Shown here: positions 43,165 to 52,129 of the stretch, piece after piece
How positions within the stretch are numbered: the stretch's first letter is position 1
Layout: each line of letters begins with the position of its first letter
From: JAAXHH01 sp965225915
GTDB taxonomy: Bacteria; JAAXHH01
NCBI GenBank assembly: GCA_965225915.1
Contig: OZ245326.1
Coordinates: 2,418,001-2,482,000, forward strand
Direction of reading: 5' to 3'
DNA: 64,000 nt
Notes under the pieces: generated by a model
Seen by the model: the letters and a program-made list of their open reading frames with translations, nothing else
What the model was told of the DNA's origin: nothing
The model's database searches: none
Made by a program: the position numbers and the translations under genes

Positions 43165-44283
43165 TCAGTTCAGTTCCTCGTAGCGCTGCGTGTAGCGTTG
43201 CAGCGCTTCGTAATCGAGGTCGCATCCGAGGCCCGGCTTCATGGGCGTGGGAACGAAGCCGTTATCGAAGCGGATGGGCTCGACGATCAGGTCGTCCTCC
43301 CGGGTCCACCCCCCGACGAAATCGGATGCCATGGTGCAGTTCGGCGCCGCGGCCGCCGCGTGAACGAAGGACGTGTCGGCGATGCCCAGGTCGTTGCCGG
43401 AACCGTGCCAGCATGGAAGACCGGCCGCCGCCGCCGTGGCCGCGCTACGCTGAAAGCCGAACATGCTGCCGCCCAGGTTCACGCAGTCGACCACGCCTCT
43501 ACCCCCGTCCGCCTGCAGGGCCCTGACCACGCCGGGGCCGTCCCCCAGGTGCATGGCCAGCGGGAAGGGGATGGCCCGGTGGATCTTTTCATAGCCCTCG
43601 ATATCCGTTTTCGGTATGGGATCTTCGAATACTTCCACGTTGCCCAGGGGTTCCAGGCGTTCGGCGAGTTCGATGGTCTGCGCCGCGGTGTGGAACCGTT
43701 CGTTGGGGTCGACGGTAACCTTGAATTCAGAACCGCCGACGTCGTGCATGGCCTTCAGACGCTCGTACATGGGCTCCTCGATTCGGCACTTGATCTTGAC
43801 GCCCGTGAACCCGTGGCGCAACGCTCTTTCCACGGCCTTCCGTCCGTCCTCGGGCGTCTGGTGGCCCATCCAGTAGTCGGCCCGTACACGGGCACGGACG
43901 GCGCCTCCCAGGAACTCGTGCACGGGTAGATCCCGCACTCGGCCTACCAGGTCCAGCACGGCCATTTCGTAGGTATCATACGCCGGACCTTCGCCCGCCT
44001 CGATGGCGTCGTCGGACCGGTCCCGACGCGCGGTGAAGAGGTCCTGGAGCGTCAGTGCTTCCGGGTCCCGCCCGATCAACCGCTCCGCGCCTTCTCTGAT
44101 GTGCTCGATGGATACGCCGCGCCAACTCTCCCCGATGCCGGAATACTCGGTATCCGTATCGATCCGGATGATGTGTTTAGGCACCTCGTCCCAACCGGTT
44201 TTCGCGGCGTATTCCGGACTGTGCACCCGGCCCGGAATGGTGGGAACGACGACCGTCCACACGGCTACGGATGTGATCTTCAT
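43165..44283 (-). CDS. Enolase-superfamily protein (muconate-lactonizing-enzyme-like)
   Basis: 372 aa from ATG 44283, chosen because AGGAGAGACC precedes it. An earlier frame start at 44376 reads through the tandem repeat. Second-strand KxK as GVKIKCRIE; metal ligands VTVDPNERF (Asp) and FEDPIP (Glu), then MHLGDGPG (Asp). At the sixth strand, where MLE relatives carry a lysine, it reads DCVNLGGSMFG, with no lysine there. Acid/base chemistry must differ. Paired with another enolase-superfamily gene two genes downstream. Confidence 0.82.
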   Translation of the reverse strand: MKITSVAVWTVVVPTIPGRVHSPEYAAKTGWDEVPKHIIRIDTDTEYSGIGESWRGVSIEHIREGAERLIGRDPEALTLQDLFTARRDRSDDAIEAGEGPAYDTYEMAVLDLVGRVRDLPVHEFLGGAVRARVRADYWMGHQTPEDGRKAVERALRHGFTGVKIKCRIEEPMYERLKAMHDVGGSEFKVTVDPNERFHTAAQTIELAERLEPLGNVEVFEDPIPKTDIEGYEKIHRAIPFPLAMHLGDGPGVVRALQADGGRGVVDCVNLGGSMFGFQRSAATAAAAGLPCWHGSGNDLGIADTSFVHAAAAAPNCTMASDFVGGWTREDDLIVEPIRFDNGFVPTPMKPGLGCDLDYEALQRYTQRYEELN

Positions 44284-44305
44284 CCTGGTCTCTCCTAATC
44301 GTGTG

Positions 44306-44366
44306 CCCTGCCGGCCGCGTCGGTTCCCTGCCGGCCGCGTCGGTTCCCTGCCGGGCGACGTCAGTT
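44306..44366. repeat. Three tandem copies of a 20-bp repeat
   Basis: Unit CCCTGCCGGCCGCGTCGGTT at 44306-44325 and 44326-44345, exact, and a third diverged copy at 44346-44366 that overlaps the last bases of the PhyH gene. Reading the two exact copies as in-frame DNA would add codons to either neighbour. It looks like slippage between the PhyH stop and the enolase start. Confidence 0.85.
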
Positions 44367-45554
44367 CCGCCGCCATTCCGCCATGAATGTATCCATGCCC
44401 ACGTCGGCAGGCATGTCTTCGAAGTAGTACTGCATGGGACCCGATTGGAATCCCGGAACGTACTGCAAGGCATCGGATTGCATGTTTTCGTCCAGCGAGG
44501 CGAATCGCCGCCAGAGAGTGTCCAGTTCACCGTCGGTAAACCGCGGTTTCAGGTCCTCGTCATGGGTGATGTCGCCGCCGTAGGACACCCGGTCGGGATG
44601 GGTGGAGAATTTCATTTTGTAAACGATCTTGGACAGGAGCACGACGCAAACGATACGGCCGGTATCGCCCGGATGCAGCGCGGCGACGCCTTCGTGGAAA
44701 GCGTCCTCGTCCCGGTCGATGGCGGCGCGGAAGATGGATTCGATCAGGTCGGACTCGCCGTCATATCGCCTCTTGATATCCCGAAAAACTGCCTGGGTAT
44801 CGGAAGGCAGGCATTCGATAAAGTCAAGGTTCCTGTGGGTCCTGTTGACATAGGGGAAGATCGGTCCGCCGTACGACCGGTAGCCCAGGTGTATGGTACG
44901 GCGCAGCCGGGCGTTGTAATCGCTCCCCCAGTGGAGGATCGTGTTGGTATAGACCACCCCGTCGCCCGCGTTCAATTCGACCTGTACACCGCCAGGAAGC
45001 GGTTCGCGGGGATTGCGTTCCAGGTGGCGGTTCTCCTCGTCGGTATTGCCCCTGCGGTGACTCTTCGGCACGACCCAGAGCACGCGGTCATCGTAAAGGG
45101 GAATGTTCCACTGGAGGTAACCGGGGGCGTTGTTCAGCAAGTCCGTCTGCAGGCCGCGAAGCGGGGCCTGGTCGATGGGGTGTATATCCCTGTGCCACGC
45201 CGCCGGTCCACGGTCTTCCACCGGGTTGCACATGAACATGAATCCCGTGTTTCCCGCGGCTTCCGCGCCCATGATGCGGCGGCTGGCGCCCATGGTGTTC
45301 TCGTGGAGACAGAAGGCCATCGTGTTGGCGGTCGCTTCGTCCACAAGGGTCTCGAATTGCAGCCTGGGCTGATTGCTGACCGCCCACTGTCCCCCGGGCG
45401 GTTCACCCGGTTTTCTGTCCCTGGCGCAGAGGTCCTTTTGCCGCTCCACCATGTGCTCGAAGCTGTCCCGCAGGGGTCCGAGCCAGTCAGGGGGTACTAC
45501 CCCCCGAAGCACGATGAAGCCGTCTTCGATCAGTTGCCGAGGTTCAAAATTCAT
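44361..45554 (-). CDS. PhyH-family dioxygenase (large form)
   Basis: 397 aa from ATG 45554 (MNFEPRQLIEDGFIVLRG). The frame is open to 45647, but the likely promoter lies inside that extension, so the shorter start is preferred. Iron triad: PAAWHRDIHPIDQAPL (HxD) and TILHWGSDYNARLRRT (His and Arg). It is longer than the other three PhyH proteins because of a C-terminal helical domain (about 290-397). First gene of the PhyH-enolase-P-loop-enolase unit. Confidence 0.85.
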   Translation of the reverse strand: MNFEPRQLIEDGFIVLRGVVPPDWLGPLRDSFEHMVERQKDLCARDRKPGEPPGGQWAVSNQPRLQFETLVDEATANTMAFCLHENTMGASRRIMGAEAAGNTGFMFMCNPVEDRGPAAWHRDIHPIDQAPLRGLQTDLLNNAPGYLQWNIPLYDDRVLWVVPKSHRRGNTDEENRHLERNPREPLPGGVQVELNAGDGVVYTNTILHWGSDYNARLRRTIHLGYRSYGGPIFPYVNRTHRNLDFIECLPSDTQAVFRDIKRRYDGESDLIESIFRAAIDRDEDAFHEGVAALHPGDTGRIVCVVLLSKIVYKMKFSTHPDRVSYGGDITHDEDLKPRFTDGELDTLWRRFASLDENMQSDALQYVPGFQSGPMQYYFEDMPADVGMDTFMAEWRRN

Positions 45555-45619
45555 GTAAGGTTTACCATAAAAGACTCGACGCGGAACGATGTCCGCGCCG
45601 TATATCAGGGTATCCCTTA

Positions 45620-45658
45620 AATCTACAACGCCATATGGGAATGTCAAGGGTGTGTAGA
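45620..45658 (-). promoter_or_regulatory. Promoter and dyad for the PhyH-enolase unit
   Basis: On the minus strand TTGACA (45642-45647), 16-bp spacer, TAGATT (45620-45625). TCTACA (45622-45627) and TGTAGA (45653-45658) flank it as an inverted pair. CTACAACG here also occurs in the palindromic region near 41293. The rest of 45659-45843 is AT-rich in places but shows no clear element. Confidence 0.5.
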
Positions 45659-45843
45659 CACAAGTTTCACCATTGTTTTTTTAACCAAAGCCGCCGGCCG
45701 GTGCCGCGCCTGAAAGGGATTTCACCTTGCCCCCGGCTCGCCAGGTTTTTAGATTACAGCCCGCATTTCACAAAATAACAATATAACAATCTGTTCGAAC
45801 CGTGTTCGTGAGCATCATTCCGCCTTCCGACGAAGGAGTTCCC

Positions 45844-46449
45844 ATGGCCGACCCGAATGACTGGCGCCGGTTCGTGCTGCTGCTCATTGATGTCCAGCGG
45901 GATTTCTTGCCCGAAGAAACGGCGAAGGCCTTTCCTTGTTTTACGTCGAACGTTGCGAAGCTGCTGGGTTTCTGCCGTGCATCGGGCCTCGACATCGTGC
46001 ACGTGCGCGCGGAATTCGAGCCGTCCGGAACGGACTGGATGGCGCCTTACCGGGTCAAGGGGGAAACCCCGTGTATCCGGGGAACGCCTGGCGCCGACGT
46101 GCTGCACTGCGCCACCGAACGGACCGGCGAGCCCGTCATGCGCAAGCGGTCCTTCGACGCCTTCCTGCAGAAGGACCTATTAACCCATTTACAGCGGGCG
46201 CGTAAATCCTTTATACTGGTTGCGGGGCTGGAAACCTCCGTCTGCGTGCTTTTCACCGCGGCTTCGGCGGTACAGCGCGGGTTCCTGGCCGCGGTCGTCG
46301 AAGACTGTTGCGCCGACAATCCTTCCAAACACGAGGCGACGATGACCGGGTATCCCTTTGTTTTCGACCGGACGTCCCTCGACACACTGGAATCCGATCA
46401 CGACCGTTGGATGGACATGCTGAACTCCTTGCATCGATCCGGAGCCTGA
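45844..46449 (+). CDS. Isochorismatase-family cysteine hydrolase
   Basis: 201 aa from ATG 45844, set by AAGGAG 6 nt upstream. The frame is open 14 codons more. Catalytic triad of the family: LLIDVQRDFLP (Asp), MRKRSFDAF (Lys) and AGLETSVCVLFTA (Cys, after the cis-peptide region). Likely an amide hydrolase such as nicotinamidase-, N-carbamoylsarcosine- or ureidoacrylate-type. First gene of a tight plus-strand operon with an oxidoreductase (2 bp gap). Confidence 0.87.
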   Translation: MADPNDWRRFVLLLIDVQRDFLPEETAKAFPCFTSNVAKLLGFCRASGLDIVHVRAEFEPSGTDWMAPYRVKGETPCIRGTPGADVLHCATERTGEPVMRKRSFDAFLQKDLLTHLQRARKSFILVAGLETSVCVLFTAASAVQRGFLAAVVEDCCADNPSKHEATMTGYPFVFDRTSLDTLESDHDRWMDMLNSLHRSGA

Positions 46450-46451
46450 CC

Positions 46452-47495
46452 GTGAATCATCTGAACGTTGGCATTGTCGGTCTCGGCTGGGTAGCCGGGG
46501 CGCACATCGACGCTTTCAAGGCCGTCGCGGGGGCCGACGTCACCGCCGTCTGCTCCCGTCGAATCCATGACGACACGGCCCTGTCGGCACAGTTCGGGAC
46601 ACCGCTGAAGTCCCATGTCGACTATGAACAGATGCTTTCCGATCCCGACATTCATGTGGTTGACATCTGCACCCCTCATCCTTATCACGCCGACCAGGCG
46701 GTGGCCGCCGCGGAGGCCGGCAAGCACCTCATCATCGAAAAACCGATCGCCCTCACCCCCGCCGACGCTGCGCGCATACAGTCCGCCGTGGACCGAACCG
46801 GCGTGTCGGTCTGCGTCTGTTTCGAATGCCGCTACAGCGCCCACTTCACCCTCATCCGGTCCGTCATCGATCAGGGGTTGCTCGGCGACCTGCACTACGC
46901 CGAAGTCGACTACTACCATGGCATCGGACCGTGGTATGGCCAATTCGATTGGAACGTAAAGAAGGATTTCGGCGGTACCAGCCTGCTGACGGCCGGATGC
47001 CATGCCCTGGACGCCATGCTATTTTTCATGGACGGCAAGGTGGAGGAAGTCACCAGCTACAACACGAAGTCTTCGAGCCGCCATTTCGGAGCGTACGAGT
47101 ACGCCACTACCAGCGTTTCCATCCTGAGGTTCGAGGGTGGGAACCGGATCGCCAAGGTGACCTCCTGCATCGACTGCCTGCAGCCCTACTACTTTCACGT
47201 GCACCTGGTGGGCAGCGAAGGCAGCCTGCTGGACAACCGTTTCTATTCGGAAAAAATCAAGGGGATGGACCGAAGCCGCTGGAGTACGCTCGAAACGTCG
47301 CTGATCGATTCGGGCGACGTTCAGGATCATCCCTACGAACCCCAGTTCCAGTCCTTCGTGAACAGTATCCACGGGGGCGGCCCCATGCCCCTCACCGATA
47401 TGAAAACCGCCTACGAGTCTCACCGCGTCGTCTTCGCCGCCGACCGGTCCGCGGCGGAAGGCCGGCCCGTGCGGCTGGACGAAATGGAGCACTAG
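46452..47495 (+). CDS. Gfo/Idh/MocA-family oxidoreductase
   Basis: 347 aa from a GTG at 46452 with GGAG 7 nt before it. NAD-binding GIVGLGWVAGAHIDAF (residues 7-22) and the family lysine in LIIEKPIALT (EKP motif). The C-terminal sheet has YYHGIGPW and AGCHALDAML, and a histidine in the latter is the usual acid/base residue. Acts on a sugar, inositol or amino-sugar derivative. Substrate unknown. Confidence 0.88.
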   Translation: MNHLNVGIVGLGWVAGAHIDAFKAVAGADVTAVCSRRIHDDTALSAQFGTPLKSHVDYEQMLSDPDIHVVDICTPHPYHADQAVAAAEAGKHLIIEKPIALTPADAARIQSAVDRTGVSVCVCFECRYSAHFTLIRSVIDQGLLGDLHYAEVDYYHGIGPWYGQFDWNVKKDFGGTSLLTAGCHALDAMLFFMDGKVEEVTSYNTKSSSRHFGAYEYATTSVSILRFEGGNRIAKVTSCIDCLQPYYFHVHLVGSEGSLLDNRFYSEKIKGMDRSRWSTLETSLIDSGDVQDHPYEPQFQSFVNSIHGGGPMPLTDMKTAYESHRVVFAADRSAAEGRPVRLDEMEH

Positions 47496-47498
47496 GGC

Positions 47499-50264
47499 AT
47501 GCGGAAGGACGACGTCGTTCTACACTACCGCATCGAAGGAAGTCTCGGACGGGGAGGCATGGGCGAGGTATACATGGCCGAGGACACCCGTCTGAAACGG
47601 CGGGTCGCCCTTAAGGTGCTGCCGGAGGACCTGGCCCGCGACCCTGTGCTGCTCCAGCGGTTCCGGATCGAAGCCGAGGCGGCCGCCAAGCTCAACCATC
47701 CGAATATCGCGCAGGTCTTCGCCATCGAGGAAGCGCGCCTGGATGACGCCGGAAGCGATGGTCCCGGAACGGTATACTTCATCACCATGGAATACGTGCC
47801 CGGCCGTCCGCTCCACGAGCACCTGTCCGGCACACCCCTCCCGTTGGAATCTTTCTACGACTGGTTCGTGCCCATCGTGGACGCCCTGGACCACGCCCAC
47901 GAACGGGGCGTCGTTCACCGGGACCTGAAACCCGCGAATGTCATGATATCGGACGACGGTATACCGAAGGTCCTGGACTTCGGACTGGCCCGGATCGCCA
48001 CCGAAAGTACGGATGATACCGATGGCGGCGCCCCCACGGTGAGCCTTACGCAGGCCGGCGCCGTGATGGGGACCCCCGCGTACATGTCACCGGAACAGGC
48101 GACCGGCAACCGGGGCGATCACCGAAGCGACATTTTCAGCCTGGGCGTCATGATGTACGAGGCGCTTGCGGGCAGTCGGCCCTTTACCGGCGATCATTAC
48201 GTATCGATCATCAGCAGCACGCTGAAGGATGAACCGGACTCGGTGGGGGATCACAACAGGGAAGTTCCTCCCACGCTGAACCGCGTCGTCCGGCGCTGCC
48301 TGGGCAAGGATCCCAGGTCTCGATATCAATCCATCCTCGATGTGGGCCATGACCTGGTCGACAGCCGGGAAGAATATGAGGACGGTGAGCAGGCGGGTAA
48401 TAACGTGGGTGGCGCGAAGCCGGGACCGACCCGATCTATTCTTCGACGGGTGGACGTGCTCGCGGCCTGCGTACTGGGACTCGTTGCCTGCGCCCTGGGC
48501 CTTGCGGCTATTTTGGGATGGTTCCAGGAAGCAGCGCCGGAACCTGTCCGCAAGTTCCAGGTTACCCTGGACAACCTGGGGCGGGACAATGTCTCCATCT
48601 CGCCGGACGGTTCGCGCCTCGCCTATGTCTACGAAAAGCGCCTGTGGGTGCGGTCGCTGGACCAGGCCGAAGGACGGGAGATACCCGGTACGGATGATGT
48701 CACCGCAGTGTTCTGGTCCCCCGACAGCCGGTATATCGGCTACTTGGTCAGGCGAACGATCTGGAAGGTCATGGCAGATGGTGGCGGGCAGGTACAGATT
48801 TGTGATTTGCCGGACCTGCGGTTGTGGGGCATATCATGGGGCGGCGACGGACAGATCCTCTTCAGCATGGCGGGACGGTCATCCGGCGGTGGCCTGTATT
48901 CGGTGACCGAGTACGGTGGCGATCCCGTTCTTCAGGTGGAACCGGCCATCGAACGATCCGAATGGGGATACATAACGCCCGTAAGCCTGTCCGATTACAA
49001 TCTGCGGCTGTACGCGGTGCTCCGGTCATCCGACGATACGGAAGAGATCGCCGGTTTGAGTGAAAAGTACCGGGGAAATCCGGATCTGAACCGGTTCATA
49101 TCCGCTGCACGCATCGTTTCGTCCCGTATCGTCGTGGAAACTCCGGGTGGCGGACAGCGTACGCTGCCCCTGGAAGGCGAGTTTCTTACCGTCGCGGGAT
49201 ATGCGTCCGGCTACCTGTTGTTCTACAGGGACACGGTGCTAGCCGAGGGCGACCTGTGGGCCGTGCCCTTTTCGCCCCGGATCGGGGAACTGACGGGCGA
49301 AGCTTTTCCGATCGTACGACACGTCAACACGGTCAGCCTGTCCGATGACGGAGTCATGGTATACCGACAGGCATTCCGGTCTCCGCAGCAATTGACCGTG
49401 GTCGACCGCAGCGGTCGAATCGACCGGGTCATCGGCAACCCACAGGACTGGATCGGCCAGCCGGTCTTGTCATCCAACGAAGAGCGGGTTGTAGTGGAAG
49501 GTATGACAGACGGCCAGGGGGCACTGTGGCAATACGACCTCACGAGCGGCGCCGAAAGCCGGCTTACCTTCGCCGACTGGGATTACAGCAAGGCGACCTT
49601 CACACCCGATGGAAAATCGGTTATATTCGCGGTTTCGCCGCGCCTGAATCAGGGCCGTTTCCGACGTAAAGGACTCCTTATGCGGATGGATCTCGAGGTC
49701 ATGGACGGAATGGCGCCTTTCGCCGCCGATTCCTTGAACGGATGGTCGCCGATTCTGTCCATGGACGGAAAATACCTGGTTTACTTCAACGGGATGAGGA
49801 TACAGTACGTTACGACGGAACCGGGTGCCGAACCGGAGGTATTTAAGGAGGATCACAAACGGGTATTGCAGGCGGCCCTTTCACCGGACAGCCGTTACCT
49901 GGCCCATGTATCGGACCAGGGAGGCAGTCCGGAAGTGTACGTGACCCGGTTCCCCTCCGGCACGGGGAAATGGCAGGTGTCGGTCAACGGCGGCTGGACC
50001 CCCCAGTGGAGTCCGACGGGCAAAGAACTGTTCTACGTGGAAAACAACCGTATGATGGCGGTTCCCCTCATGGAGGGCTCCGGGTTTCGGTTCGGCCAGC
50101 CTGAGGCGCTCTTCGACGGGATCCGGGCCGGTGCCGAGAACCTGCGATTCGCCGGTTACGACGTAACCCCTGATGGGGAGAAGTTCATCCTCGTAACCAA
50201 CGCCGAAGAAGCACGGCCCGTCCTGACCATCGTGCAGAACTGGACGCGGGAATTCGACCGTTGA
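47499..50264 (+). CDS. Ser/Thr protein kinase with membrane span and WD40/TolB-like propeller
   Basis: 921 aa. Kinase domain (about 8-290) is complete: GRGGMGEVY (17-25), K39 in VALKVL, HRDLKPAN (140-147; catalytic D142), DFG (160-162) and SPEQATG. One TM helix (about 317-341) leads to an outside beta-propeller with repeated SPDGSRLAY, WSPDSRYIGYL, SPDSRYLAHVS and SPTGKELFYV units. A cytoplasmic kinase and a periplasmic sensor domain are therefore joined. Three bp after the oxidoreductase, so it belongs to the same operon. Confidence 0.92.
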   Translation: MRKDDVVLHYRIEGSLGRGGMGEVYMAEDTRLKRRVALKVLPEDLARDPVLLQRFRIEAEAAAKLNHPNIAQVFAIEEARLDDAGSDGPGTVYFITMEYVPGRPLHEHLSGTPLPLESFYDWFVPIVDALDHAHERGVVHRDLKPANVMISDDGIPKVLDFGLARIATESTDDTDGGAPTVSLTQAGAVMGTPAYMSPEQATGNRGDHRSDIFSLGVMMYEALAGSRPFTGDHYVSIISSTLKDEPDSVGDHNREVPPTLNRVVRRCLGKDPRSRYQSILDVGHDLVDSREEYEDGEQAGNNVGGAKPGPTRSILRRVDVLAACVLGLVACALGLAAILGWFQEAAPEPVRKFQVTLDNLGRDNVSISPDGSRLAYVYEKRLWVRSLDQAEGREIPGTDDVTAVFWSPDSRYIGYLVRRTIWKVMADGGGQVQICDLPDLRLWGISWGGDGQILFSMAGRSSGGGLYSVTEYGGDPVLQVEPAIERSEWGYITPVSLSDYNLRLYAVLRSSDDTEEIAGLSEKYRGNPDLNRFISAARIVSSRIVVETPGGGQRTLPLEGEFLTVAGYASGYLLFYRDTVLAEGDLWAVPFSPRIGELTGEAFPIVRHVNTVSLSDDGVMVYRQAFRSPQQLTVVDRSGRIDRVIGNPQDWIGQPVLSSNEERVVVEGMTDGQGALWQYDLTSGAESRLTFADWDYSKATFTPDGKSVIFAVSPRLNQGRFRRKGLLMRMDLEVMDGMAPFAADSLNGWSPILSMDGKYLVYFNGMRIQYVTTEPGAEPEVFKEDHKRVLQAALSPDSRYLAHVSDQGGSPEVYVTRFPSGTGKWQVSVNGGWTPQWSPTGKELFYVENNRMMAVPLMEGSGFRFGQPEALFDGIRAGAENLRFAGYDVTPDGEKFILVTNAEEARPVLTIVQNWTREFDR

Positions 50265-50393
50265 GCGCGGAAGGCGCACCCAACCGGATGCCGTCCCTGC
50301 CCGGTTCGAAATGCTCAACGTACTACGGCCGCAGGACCCGGCGATACCGTTAGAACCGTTCCCGACTGGCCGTCGCCAGAAACGAGGTGATTC

Positions 50394-50927
50394 TTGGAAG
50401 CGCTCAAGCAGAAGATACGCAGCGTACCGGACTTTCCCATTCCCGGTATCAACTTCAGAGATGTGACCACGCTGTTGAAGGACGCAGTTGCTTTTCGAAC
50501 GGCCGTGGACCGTTTCGTCGAGGAATACACGGACCGGCCCATCGATCTTGTCGCCGGTATCGAGGCGCGGGGGTTCCTTCTGGCGCCATTGACGGCCTAT
50601 CACCTGAATACCGGGTTCGTTCCCCTGCGCAAAGCCGGCAAATTGCCTTCAGAAACACACCGGGTCGAATTCGAGCTGGAATACGGCGCCGATACCCTTG
50701 AAATGCATGTAGACGCCGTCCGTCAGGGCGATCGGGTTCTCATCGTGGACGACCTGCTGGCCACGGGGGGGACTGCGTCCGCGGCCTGTCAGTTGGTGGA
50801 GGATGCCGGCGGGGTCGTGGCCGGCGTGGGATTCCTGATCGAACTTTCTTACCTGAACGGCCGCAACAGGCTGGACGGCCATCCCGTGTTTTCTTTGCTG
50901 GACTACGAAGAAGAGGACGCAGTCTGA
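50394..50927 (+). CDS. apt: Adenine phosphoribosyltransferase
   Basis: Salvages adenine to AMP with PRPP. 177 aa. Starts at a TTG (50394) after GAGGTG; no nearer ATG fits MEALKQKIRSVPDFPIPGINF, the standard APT N-terminus. PRPP loop: VLIVDDLLATGGTA (about 117-130). Flexible-loop EARGFLLAP is also present. The gap of 129 bp from the kinase suggests separate transcription. Confidence 0.95.
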   Translation: MEALKQKIRSVPDFPIPGINFRDVTTLLKDAVAFRTAVDRFVEEYTDRPIDLVAGIEARGFLLAPLTAYHLNTGFVPLRKAGKLPSETHRVEFELEYGADTLEMHVDAVRQGDRVLIVDDLLATGGTASAACQLVEDAGGVVAGVGFLIELSYLNGRNRLDGHPVFSLLDYEEEDAV

Positions 50928-50935
50928 CCCTGCGT

Positions 50936-50955
50936 GATGGGGTCTCCGCCCCATC
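50936..50955. terminator. Hairpin between convergent apt and glycosyltransferase genes
   Basis: GATGGGG (50936-50942) and CCCCATC (50949-50955), perfect 7-bp stem, 6-nt loop, 9 bp after the apt stop. No T-run follows on either strand, so it may be a weak or Rho-assisted terminator. Confidence 0.4.
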
Positions 50956-50993
50956 TGGCGCTTCACCCGGTCCTGCCGGACCAGGTATTGCGT

Positions 50994-52091
50994 TTACTTC
51001 GATATCCGGCGTTCCGCCTCGTCGATGACGCGCTGTGCCGGGAGATCCTCCATGCACGCGTGGGTGCCGAACCGGCATGCACGGTCCCCGTGGAGGCTGC
51101 AGGGGCTGCACGGGAGGTCGAGCGATAGGGCGGTGTCTTCCAGTCCAAGGGGAGCGAACCCCAGGCGGGGATGGGTCGCCCCGAAGATGCCGACAACCGG
51201 GGTGCCTACGGCCGACGCCACGTGCATGGGACCGGAATCGTTGCTGACCAGGACCCGGCATCGCTGCACGGCCGCGGGCAGCAGCGAGAGATCCGTCGCC
51301 CCGGACCAGTTCACGGCCGGTCTTTTCATGGCGTCGGCCACCTCCGCGACCACCGAACGGTCCCCTTCGCCTCCCAACAACAGGATCCCCATCCCGTGGA
51401 CCTCCGCCAGGCGGTCGGCAACCAGGGCGAATCGGTCCGGTGGCCAGCGCTTGGGAGCGTGCGAGGCGCCGGGCGCCATACCGAGCACCGGGACCTCCGG
51501 TCCGATACCCTTTTCGGCCATTCGATCCATCACCTCCGCCGTCGCCGAGGCGTCGACGATCAGTTGCGGGATTCTATCCTCCGCTGTCCGGCTCGCCCCG
51601 CCGCGGGGAGACGCTCCGTCAGCATCGAGCGTGCCGACAGCATCGAGCGTGTCGAGTACCTCCAGGTATCGGTCGACCGTATGGGGAACGGACGTGGAAC
51701 GCCCGGGCATGGCAACCATGGCCATGCGGGCGAACCGGCGTTTGTCGTAACGGGCGAACCGACGCGCGTTGCCCGCCAGTACCACGAGCCTGCTGCGCAT
51801 ATTCCCGTGCAGGTCGATCACCAGGTCGTAGCGTCTTCGGCGTAAGCGGGAGACGAGCGGCCAAAGCCCTTTTTCGGGTTCAAAGCACACCACCTGGCTT
51901 ACGCCGGGAAGCGACCGGGCCAGGGGGGCGTATTCGGTCCGTGTGAGAAAGTCGATTTCCGCGCCGGGGCAGATCCTGCTTAACCGCCGGGTAACCGGCG
52001 AGGTCAGCACGATATCGCCCATCGAGCTGAACCTGACGATCAGGATGCGGGATGGCGCTTCGGACACGGTCATGGCTTCGGACGACGTCAT
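50994..52091 (-). CDS. Glycosyltransferase family 9 (heptosyltransferase-like)
   Basis: 365 aa, GT-B fold. RILIVRFSSMGDIVLTSPVTR at the N-terminus, IDLHGNMRSR, GMAPGASHAPKRWP, and the acceptor-side VSNDSGPMHVASAVGTPVVGIFG. A cysteine-rich stretch, CSPCSLHGDRACRFGTHAC, near the end is unusual. It could join lipopolysaccharide core or another envelope glycan. Follows a second GT9 gene by 38 bp on the same strand. Confidence 0.9.
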   Translation of the reverse strand: MTSSEAMTVSEAPSRILIVRFSSMGDIVLTSPVTRRLSRICPGAEIDFLTRTEYAPLARSLPGVSQVVCFEPEKGLWPLVSRLRRRRYDLVIDLHGNMRSRLVVLAGNARRFARYDKRRFARMAMVAMPGRSTSVPHTVDRYLEVLDTLDAVGTLDADGASPRGGASRTAEDRIPQLIVDASATAEVMDRMAEKGIGPEVPVLGMAPGASHAPKRWPPDRFALVADRLAEVHGMGILLLGGEGDRSVVAEVADAMKRPAVNWSGATDLSLLPAAVQRCRVLVSNDSGPMHVASAVGTPVVGIFGATHPRLGFAPLGLEDTALSLDLPCSPCSLHGDRACRFGTHACMEDLPAQRVIDEAERRISK

Positions 52092-52129
52092 GGAAGGGTT
52101 TTCCGGTCAGGACCGGCTGGTTGTGCCTG

